A stretch of DNA of 64,000 nucleotides from Planctomycetota bacterium (GTDB lineage: Bacteria; Planctomycetota; Planctomycetia; Pirellulales; UBA1268): contig QWOQ01000017.1 of the NCBI GenBank assembly GCA_003669585.1, forward strand, positions 310,001 through 374,000, read 5' to 3'. The number at the start of each line of letters is the position of its first letter. The first letter of the stretch is position 1. The notes below the pieces were generated by a model. It searched no databases and was not told where the DNA came from. It worked only from the letters and a program-made list of their open reading frames with translations. Below, one piece after another: positions 57,792 through 64,000 of this stretch. The position numbers and the translations under genes were made by a program.

Positions 57792-57995
57792 AAGCTTTAA
57801 GAACGCTTCCGCGGAATCGTTTTGCGCCCGACGCACAAAAACCGCCGCTTCTTGACGGTTTTAAAAAGAAGAGTACCCTTCAAAAAGATTTTGAGTAGTC
57901 AAAATATTTCTTTTGAGCAACAAAACATGCATATTTTTCTTTGTGGTCTTCCGGATGCTGAAGTGTCTCACAAAAAAGGCGATCGTTTTTTGAAA

Positions 57996-59054
57996 ATGCG
58001 TTGGCCGAATGGCTCGCGACGAGCCTTTACGCTTGTAGAACTTCTTGTGGTTATTGCCATCATCGGCCTGCTCGTGGGGCTCTTGTTGCCAGCAGTGCAG
58101 GCAGTACGCGAGGCTGCGCGTCGCAGCCAGTGCACAAACAATCTCAAGCAAATGGGACTTGCACTCCAGCAGTATCATGACGTTCGACAAATGTTTCCCT
58201 CAGCCTACGTCGGAGACATAACTCTTTCGGGAACAATCTCGGGCGTCCAATATCCAGATGACAATAGGAACGGTCCTTCGGGATTTGCATGGGGATCGCT
58301 GATTCTTCCTTTTCTCGAACAAGAGCCCCTGTTTCAGTCGCTCGACTTTTCCGTCGCATGCTGGAGTTCGCAACATGCCGATGCCGCCAGAAAAAAAATA
58401 GCAGTCTTTCTCTGTCCCTCGGCGGCCGGGGGGAGCGATGGGTTTGTTGTGCAGCGATGGACATCCGGAAGTTCCGCCGCGCCAAGCAACCCGAACGCCT
58501 TCTCACCACAGATCTATTTTTCCCACAGTCATTACGTGACAAACGCCGGCATTCATCAACCGTGGGGACGCGCTGCGGCCTATTCGTCTGACTTCTCATT
58601 GCCCGAACCCATTGCATCGACCGGTGAATCGGTTGTTCAAGAAGGGCCGTTTTATAGAAATTCAAAGATTCGAATTGCGGATGTGATCGATGGTTTGTCG
58701 AACACGGTTTTTCTCGGCGAACATACCTCGTCGCTCAGCAACAAAACGTGGTTTGGCACGGTGCCTTTCGCCGCCACATGCCCCAAGCCGGGCTGGCCAT
58801 CGGAATGTAACAGCGCTGGATGCTTGGTTGGCGCACACAGCGGGCCGGATACGCACGATCATCCGCAAGTCATCATTCACGCACCAAATCACCCTTTTGG
58901 TCACACTGATCAGATGCACTCCGATCACGCCGGTGGAGCCCAAGTGCTCATGGGAGATGGTTCGACCCGGTTTGTTTCCCAGTTTACAAATCCATTTGTC
59001 TGGGTTGCCGTCAGTACGTGTGCCACGGGCGAAATCATTGACGGAGGGCTCTAA
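57996..59054 (+). CDS. DUF1559 prepilin-like protein
   Basis: A 352-residue DUF1559 protein. The short N-terminus [19 protein letters not shown] runs into the prepilin helix and [20 protein letters not shown]. The globular part has FLCPSAAGG, and the end shows the textbook H-x9-DG element [17 protein letters not shown]. In-frame ATGs at 57822 and 57927 would add up to 58 residues before the prepilin motif and are less likely. The lipoprotein gene starting at 59058 is 3 bp downstream, so the two are surely co-transcribed. It is probably a surface pseudopilin-like protein of unknown function. Confidence 0.87.
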   Translation: MRWPNGSRRAFTLVELLVVIAIIGLLVGLLLPAVQAVREAARRSQCTNNLKQMGLALQQYHDVRQMFPSAYVGDITLSGTISGVQYPDDNRNGPSGFAWGSLILPFLEQEPLFQSLDFSVACWSSQHADAARKKIAVFLCPSAAGGSDGFVVQRWTSGSSAAPSNPNAFSPQIYFSHSHYVTNAGIHQPWGRAAAYSSDFSLPEPIASTGESVVQEGPFYRNSKIRIADVIDGLSNTVFLGEHTSSLSNKTWFGTVPFAATCPKPGWPSECNSAGCLVGAHSGPDTHDHPQVIIHAPNHPFGHTDQMHSDHAGGAQVLMGDGSTRFVSQFTNPFVWVAVSTCATGEIIDGGL

Positions 59055-59057
59055 AGC

Positions 59058-59399
59058 ATGCTCCCAATGAAACCCCGGCGGCTGGCTGGTTGGCGGGCTC
59101 TATTCATGGTGGTTGCAATTGCATTCGCGGGCTGTCGACCTCCGTCGCAGATCGAAAGCGACGCCGCTTTTGGTGAGGTCGATGCTCTTTTTACCGCTGT
59201 GACATCGCATCGAACGGACCTGTTGGAACAATGCCAACAGCGTCTTGAAAAACTCTCGCAGCAAGGTGACGTGTCGACACAAGCTTTTCAGGAATTGACC
59301 ACCATTTGCGAGAAAGCAAATGCAGGCCAGTGGCAAACCGCGACTGAAAGGCTTTTTCAGTTTATGCGAGGTCAACGGCGACGAAAGCCGATTCACTGA
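59058..59399 (+). CDS. Small helical lipoprotein
   Basis: A 113-residue predicted lipoprotein. The signal peptide (RALFMVVAIAFAGC) ends in the lipobox FAGC. The mature part is mostly helical and polar (LLEQCQQRLEKLSQQGDVST, QELTTICEKANAGQWQ), with two further Cys. No known domain. It begins three bases after the DUF1559 stop, with GGAGGG eleven bases upstream, and repeats the DUF1559-lipoprotein pairing seen at 1898-4986. The pair may form one envelope unit; that is inference. Confidence 0.75.
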   Translation: MLPMKPRRLAGWRALFMVVAIAFAGCRPPSQIESDAAFGEVDALFTAVTSHRTDLLEQCQQRLEKLSQQGDVSTQAFQELTTICEKANAGQWQTATERLFQFMRGQRRRKPIH

Positions 59400-59421
59400 A
59401 CTGATGGTTGCCCCTCCCTAA

Positions 59422-59445
59422 GGGATCATGGGATCATGGGATAAT
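59422..59445 (+). repeat. Three tandem 8-mers
   Basis: GGGATCAT, GGGATCAT and GGGATAAT in direct succession within the gap between the lipoprotein and EVE-domain genes. No function is suggested. Confidence 0.6.
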
Positions 59446-59589
59446 GCGGCCTATCGTTGCAGCGTCTGGAGTGATTTTTCGCAGGTTCAGTCATTTGGTC
59501 GGTCATGGATTCGCCGATCGAACGCGAACGGGTAGAGTTTTGCCAGCAGCAATTCCCTTTTCAACTCACAGCGTATCGAAGGAAAAGCC

Positions 59590-60135
59590 ATGCAGACGTG
59601 GTTGGCGAAAAGCGAAGCGGAAGCTTTCTCGATCGAAGACCTTGCTCGCGCACCAAAGCGTACGACGCATTGGGAAGGAGTTCGCAATTATCAAGCTCGA
59701 AACTTTCTTCGAGCGATGCAACGCGGCGATCGCGTTCTCTATTATCATTCCAATGCCGATCCTTCGGCAGCTGTTGGAATCGCGGAAGTAGTTCGCGAGT
59801 CGTATCCCGATCCCACTGCATGGGATGCTACGAGTGATTATTATGACCCGAGGGCATCGCCGGAAAACCCTGTGTGGTCGATGGTCGACCTGCGATTGGT
59901 CGAGATTTTCCCCAGGCCTGTCCCGCTTTCAGAACTCCGCACCGTTCGAGCGCTCGACGGCATGGAACTGTTGCGACGTGGGAGCCGTCTGTCGGTCATA
60001 CCGGTTTTGCAAAAGCATTTTGAACTGATCGCAGCACTTGGAAATTCGAAACCGAGTTTTCATCCCATGCCTGCCAAAAAAAAATCAAAGGTTACAGCGA
60101 GCCGCTCTGTGCTTTCAAAAAAGAAAAAAAGTTGA
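59590..60135 (+). CDS. EVE-domain protein
   Basis: A 181-residue EVE-domain protein (PUA-like fold). MQTWLAKSEAEAFSIEDLAR at the start and WEGVRNYQARNFLRAMQRGD are the family's conserved opening, followed by VLYYHSNADPSAAVGIAEVV and WSMVDLRLVEIFPRPV. EVE domains bind modified bases in DNA or RNA. The C-terminal 30 residues are strongly basic (KKKSKVTASRSVLSKKKKS) and could aid nucleic-acid binding. No restriction or other defence partner lies next to it, so it is probably a housekeeping member. A cytoplasmic location is expected. Confidence 0.93.
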   Translation: MQTWLAKSEAEAFSIEDLARAPKRTTHWEGVRNYQARNFLRAMQRGDRVLYYHSNADPSAAVGIAEVVRESYPDPTAWDATSDYYDPRASPENPVWSMVDLRLVEIFPRPVPLSELRTVRALDGMELLRRGSRLSVIPVLQKHFELIAALGNSKPSFHPMPAKKKSKVTASRSVLSKKKKS

Positions 60136-60252
60136 ATTCGTACCGGTCAAACTCTTACGACAGACTCTCAAAAAATCGGCCGCCGCAACTGAAGCTCTTT
60201 TTAGAAAATCCATTCAACAGACAGTTGAAAGAAAATCGCTCTGGAATTTTGT

Positions 60253-61521
60253 ATGCCCTGTTGTCCCGATCAGTCGAGTTCTGCATGCGATGATACGAGT
60301 CGTGAGATTCGCGTATCGACTGCGAGCGGGTCGCGATCGCCCTTGCCTTTGGCTCTGGCGTGGATCGAAGAGGAACTCAACGATCTTTCCACGAGAGATC
60401 TTCTGCGGAAGCCGAAGCTGCGCACCGGCCGGCAAGGACGAAGCGTTGTGCTTGATGGGCGTACGCTTGTGAACTTCGGATCCAATGACTACCTCGGCTA
60501 CGCCGGTGATGTGCGTCTGATCAAGGCAGCGTCAAAGGCTGCTTGTTCGGAAGGTTTTGGAGCGGGTGCGAGTCCGCTGGTGAGCGGGCAGTCACAGGCA
60601 CATCGAAAACTCGAAGAAGACATCGCCTTGCTGTTGCAGACAGATAGGGCGATTCTTTTTTCCAGTGGTTATGCCGCAAATGTTGCAACCATTTCGGCAC
60701 TCGTTGGTCCCGGCGATTTGATTGCCAGCGACGAGCGGAACCACGCCAGCCTCATCGACGGGTGTCGGCTTTCCAATGCAGAGGTCTTGATTTATCCGCA
60801 TCGCGACATGGCTCACCTTGAAACCTTGCTGAGCGGTGTAAAAACGGCGAGGCGAAAACTGATAGTCACTGACTCTGTTTTTTCGATGGATGGCACCCGC
60901 GCTGCCTTGGACGATCTTGCCGCGATTGCTTCCAAGCATCGGGCGATTTTTATGGTCGACGAGGCACATGCTACGGGAGTCTATGGCTTGCGAGGCAGTG
61001 GCTTGGTGGAGGCAACTGGCACCGCCGATGGTGTGCACGTGCGGGTGGGAACGCTCTCCAAAGCCCTCGGTTCAGCAGGCGGATTTGTGGCGGGGCCATC
61101 GCAGTTTATGGAGTGGCTCTCGCACAAGGCTCGTTCCTGGATTTTCTCAACCGCTCATCCACCTGCTGTTGCGGCGGCGGCGAGCTGCGCGATTCAGCTC
61201 CTGCAACGGGAGCCGTCGAGACGAATAGACTTGCTGGCGCGTTCGAGAGAGTTTGCGCGCCGAATTGCATCGCTTCTTCACGACGACGCATTTGCTGCAT
61301 GGGATACTCAGATTGTTCCGATTATCTGCCACACCGCGCACGCCGCAGTGAACATGTCTTTGAGACTCGCCGAAAAAGGATTGTACGTGCCGGCGATCCG
61401 GCCACCGAGTGTTCCTCATGGCAAGAGTCTTGTGAGGGTCAGCCTTTCGTCGCAGCATACGACCGAGGACCTTGAAAATCTCGCCCTTGCTGTGCATGCA
61501 GTTCGCGGTTCTTCCTGTTGA
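60253..61521 (+). CDS. bioF: 8-amino-7-oxononanoate synthase-like PLP enzyme
   Basis: A 422-residue alpha-oxoamine synthase. Key segments: VNFGSNDYLGYAGD, GFGAGASPLVSGQSQAHRKL, DERNHASLIDGCRLSNA, DSVFSMDGTRAALDDL, FMVDEAHATGVYGLRGSGLV (Asp about 236 for the cofactor ring) and VGTLSKALGSAGGFV (Lys about 270, the PLP Schiff base). The best match by pattern is BioF, condensing pimeloyl thioester with alanine in biotin synthesis; glycine C-acetyltransferase is a close alternative. The first 35 residues are an extra Ser-rich tail. No other bio gene is nearby, so the symbol is tentative. Confidence 0.85.
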   Translation: MPCCPDQSSSACDDTSREIRVSTASGSRSPLPLALAWIEEELNDLSTRDLLRKPKLRTGRQGRSVVLDGRTLVNFGSNDYLGYAGDVRLIKAASKAACSEGFGAGASPLVSGQSQAHRKLEEDIALLLQTDRAILFSSGYAANVATISALVGPGDLIASDERNHASLIDGCRLSNAEVLIYPHRDMAHLETLLSGVKTARRKLIVTDSVFSMDGTRAALDDLAAIASKHRAIFMVDEAHATGVYGLRGSGLVEATGTADGVHVRVGTLSKALGSAGGFVAGPSQFMEWLSHKARSWIFSTAHPPAVAAAASCAIQLLQREPSRRIDLLARSREFARRIASLLHDDAFAAWDTQIVPIICHTAHAAVNMSLRLAEKGLYVPAIRPPSVPHGKSLVRVSLSSQHTTEDLENLALAVHAVRGSSC

Positions 61522-61528
61522 CAGTGAA

Positions 61529-61558
61529 TGGCTGGTGATTGCCAAAGGTCACCAGCCA
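61529..61558. terminator. Hairpin between convergent bioF-like and AsmA-like genes
   Basis: TGGCTGGTGA and TCACCAGCCA pair perfectly around a ten-base loop, seven bases after the bioF-like stop. No T-run follows on either strand. It may serve to end or stabilise transcripts of the plus-strand gene. Confidence 0.45.
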
Positions 61559-61679
61559 CCATTGCCTTCGAAGGAGAACATGTGTCATCGCAATATCGCA
61601 AACACTCAAGCGACGGGTACACGAAATGGAGACGAGACATTGTCGCGAGCAAAGAATAGAAATCGCTCCAACCATGCGA

Positions 61680-64000
61680 TCAGGGCGCAGGAGGTGCCTT
61701 GGGAATACCCAACAGGCCTTCGAGTCCTCGGCCAATGGAATCTGCAATCACGTTCTTCACGGCATGTTCGACGATGCGTGCAAGCATGATGTCGATTTGT
61801 GAACTGTCAAACTGTGGCTGATTCACCGTGCCTCGCAGTGGAACCACCAGCGGCGTCTTTACAAGTGCAGCGACAATCGGTGTTGTACCGACCACATCGC
61901 CCCGGAATGACAGTTCTAAATTCATGGCAAGTGATCCATCGGCACCAACCGAACCGCTTGTTTTGGCGACGACTTGACCAGTATCCATGATGAGTCCATC
62001 GTGCCAAATACGGCGTTCGACAAGCCTAAATCGCACCGGTTCGTTGCGAACTCGAATAAAAAGTTGTTTGTCGTTGAAAGCGAGAGTGGGATCGATGAGT
62101 GTCTGTAATTTTCTGACAAGCATCACGAGTGGCGCTGCCGGAGCACCCGGTGTGACTTCAAAGGTGTCGAAGAGGATTCGGCCGGAAATGTCACCAGAAA
62201 GAGGATCGCCAAGGGGCACGCGTGCGTTGGCCAGATCGATGCTGACCCGTCCTTGAGCACGGGTTGACTGCGCAAGCAGTGGCGCAATGGTGCGCAGCCA
62301 TCGATCGCAGGCATGCTCCGAGAGAGTTACATTCTCAAGAAGTCGACTCGGTGGGATCACCAATTCCATCGGTTCCGGTGAGAGACGAATCCACGGTGCT
62401 GCGCGCAGTCTCCCACCACTGATGCCAATATCAAGTGGCCCGAGTGCCAGTTGTCCATCAAAAAGTCTGACCGCCATATCACCGGCATCGATTGATAATC
62501 CTTCCACGTCGCCTGCTGTCCACGCGATCGAAGTCTCCGCTGCAAGAGCATGTAAAAGAGAATGTGTTTGCAGTGGAGTTTTTAACGGTGGCAGTACAAG
62601 AGTTTCCTCTGCTGCTTGATCGAGGCCGCGTGCGGCATCGAGCCAATCAGCGGGCAGCGCGAGCGAACGTGGCGTATTCTCAGTCGCAGAACGGTCGGGA
62701 AGAGCGAAAGGAACCCCGGCCATAATTCCACGGGTGCGCGGTGAACCTTTTTGTGCAGTTCCACGGAGTGGACCTCGTAGCGCAAAAGGGCGTGCGCCAC
62801 CACCACTCAAGTGAATGATGCTCTTGGTCCATGGACTGAGCAGATGAGACACCGCATCCCAGTCATAGCCAACCGTTCCGTTCAAATCGACCACACGCTG
62901 ACCACTCGCGGCATCGATTGTGCCGGCTGCCGAAAATGTGGCGGTAGCAGATTCGAGAGAGGCTTGTCGGACAATGAGTTGATCGATGCCTCGTGCATGA
63001 ATCACTTCGATCGATGCACTGGCCCTGGGTTCACTCCAGACAGGTTTCGGTGCGGACGCTGGGCCAATGCCGAGCGCCGCAGTCGCTGAAACTGACGCGA
63101 GCGCCAACTGACTCCCCGTGACTTGCATTCGGAGCCGAATGCCTTCTGGATCATCACTCAGTTCGGCCGTCCCCCATGCACGACCTCCGGCCGGCCACGA
63201 CGCAGCAGCCAGCGGCGTCAGCAACCACTTTTCCACCCGGGCAACATCGGCCTGCCATTCCATTTTGCCACGGACATTCTCAAAAATATTCCACATCGAT
63301 CCGGGACGCGCCGACGAAACGATCACGTTCTTACTTCGTAGCGAGACACTTGCAGTGAGCACCTCAGCCGATGAAATTTCAAAGTTCCCCGTCGATGGCT
63401 GCCAGAGCGCGACAGCACTGGTCACAACGCGGGGCTCTTCGATGCGCCGAGCACCAACTTCGAGAACTACATTTTCCAGTTCACCCCCGGCGCGAGTGAT
63501 TTCCCACTGTGTGCCACGGGCCGTGACCGCCGCAGAGAGCGCGCCGCGTCCGGCAAGTGAAAATCCACCTGGAAGCGGAGCGCCAGGCCAGCCACTGAGC
63601 CGCCCCTGCCATCGCGCGAGATCACCCGACAGAGTAATATCAGCGGTAACTTGTTCAACAGCAGGAGCGGTGCGAAAAAGTGATCCTCCACTCCAGAGAT
63701 CCACAAGCATCCCGCCGGTCAGCATGACTTCCATGCGATCTTCTTGGGCTCCAGCAATCATCTGAGCTGAATCGATCACAAGTGCCGTCGGGGAAAGCGT
63801 GCCTCGAATCTGTGACTCAAGCGTGAGCTGACTGTCTCGCCATGGACTGCGAGAAGGCATTGCCACCACAAAATCTGTCAGGCTTGTTGTAGCGGTCGCG
63901 ATAAAGGATTCAGCTGCGTCGCCTTTCACAAATTGCAACGTGCCGCGAGCGATTCCAGCGAGTTCTACATTTTTCGTGTCGATCACCTCAGAGACTTCAC
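61680..64000 (-). CDS. Large AsmA-like envelope protein (5' end outside window)
   Basis: At least 773 residues; the frame is open through the right edge, so the N-terminus is missing. The visible part is a long run of beta-rich stretches with repeating patterns such as VSIDLANARVPLGDPLSGDI and GVPFALPDRSATE. The C-terminus has ELSFRGDVVGTTPIVAALVK, then VPLRGTVNQPQFD, a segment typical of AsmA/YhdP-type proteins, followed by an amphipathic tail (VIADSIGRGLEGLLGIPKAP). Such proteins span the periplasm and are linked to lipid transport or outer-membrane assembly. It converges with the bioF-like gene. The family call rests on overall pattern and the conserved end, so confidence is moderate. Confidence 0.65.
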   Translation of the reverse strand, partial: EVSEVIDTKNVELAGIARGTLQFVKGDAAESFIATATTSLTDFVVAMPSRSPWRDSQLTLESQIRGTLSPTALVIDSAQMIAGAQEDRMEVMLTGGMLVDLWSGGSLFRTAPAVEQVTADITLSGDLARWQGRLSGWPGAPLPGGFSLAGRGALSAAVTARGTQWEITRAGGELENVVLEVGARRIEEPRVVTSAVALWQPSTGNFEISSAEVLTASVSLRSKNVIVSSARPGSMWNIFENVRGKMEWQADVARVEKWLLTPLAAASWPAGGRAWGTAELSDDPEGIRLRMQVTGSQLALASVSATAALGIGPASAPKPVWSEPRASASIEVIHARGIDQLIVRQASLESATATFSAAGTIDAASGQRVVDLNGTVGYDWDAVSHLLSPWTKSIIHLSGGGARPFALRGPLRGTAQKGSPRTRGIMAGVPFALPDRSATENTPRSLALPADWLDAARGLDQAAEETLVLPPLKTPLQTHSLLHALAAETSIAWTAGDVEGLSIDAGDMAVRLFDGQLALGPLDIGISGGRLRAAPWIRLSPEPMELVIPPSRLLENVTLSEHACDRWLRTIAPLLAQSTRAQGRVSIDLANARVPLGDPLSGDISGRILFDTFEVTPGAPAAPLVMLVRKLQTLIDPTLAFNDKQLFIRVRNEPVRFRLVERRIWHDGLIMDTGQVVAKTSGSVGADGSLAMNLELSFRGDVVGTTPIVAALVKTPLVVPLRGTVNQPQFDSSQIDIMLARIVEHAVKNVIADSIGRGLEGLLGIPKAPPAP

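Noticed and set aside
59422-59445. Three tandem 8-mers as the start of a repeat array
   Set aside because: Units are only eight bases, adjacent without spacers and just three in number, so this is not a CRISPR or other known array type.
59590-60135. EVE-domain gene as part of a defence system
   Set aside because: EVE domains can belong to modification-dependent restriction systems, but neither neighbour encodes a nuclease, methylase or ATPase.

Overview
The window looks like a chromosomal segment from a planctomycete, probably of the Pirellulales type. The evidence is a dense set of families largely confined to that phylum: DUF1501 proteins, PSD1/DUF1549/DUF1553 proteins with planctomycete cytochrome C motifs, DUF1559 prepilin-like proteins, several secreted sulfatases, ThuA and Gfo/Idh/MocA proteins carrying Tat signals, PQQ-type beta-propellers and an SHD1-domain protein. 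No rRNA, tRNA, insertion sequence, prophage or CRISPR array was seen.

Left part (1-39735). Most genes are on the minus strand and encode exported proteins of the kind linked to polysaccharide or sugar breakdown. In order: a partial sugar epimerase; a Ca2+/H+ antiporter; two tandem DUF1559 genes, each followed by a small lipoprotein gene; a plus-strand beta-propeller gene; a five-gene run (DUF6807, Gfo/Idh, PSD1, DUF1501, sulfatase; read 15448 to 6849); a four-gene run (DUF1501, PPC-domain protein, Big/DUF1549/DUF1553 protein, cytochrome-WD40-coiled-coil protein; read 24884 to 15570); a second four-gene run (sulfatase, beta-propeller, ThuA, sugar epimerase; read 30291 to 25274); a plus-strand propeller/cytochrome c fusion; a DUF1990 gene; and a Gfo/Idh gene followed by a very large ThuA-dehydrogenase-cytochrome fusion.

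Centre (40237-49121). Here the direction switches to plus. A DUF1559 gene with a strong terminator is followed by dnaA, a 682-bp non-coding region, dnaN, a DUF721 gene, gyrB and pgk. This is the usual chromosome-origin neighbourhood, though recF is missing, DnaA is divergent and lacks its N-terminal domain, and I see no canonical DnaA boxes. Genes to the left mostly read left and genes to the right mostly read right, as expected if replication starts near here.

Right part (49181-64000). An acidic secreted SHD1 protein (minus), a possible tiny Cys-containing gene or small RNA with its own terminator (minus), a canonical sulfatase, the B12-dependent ribonucleotide reductase NrdJ (minus), a DJ-1/PfpI protein, a Fur-family repressor, a DUF1559-lipoprotein pair, an EVE-domain protein, a BioF-like PLP enzyme, and the end of a large AsmA-like protein entering from beyond the right edge.

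Functions come from motifs and family knowledge only; no database search was run. The exported left-hand clusters plausibly desulfate, oxidise and epimerise sugars at the cell surface or in the periplasm, but the roles of DUF1501, DUF1549/DUF1553 and DUF1559 proteins are not established.
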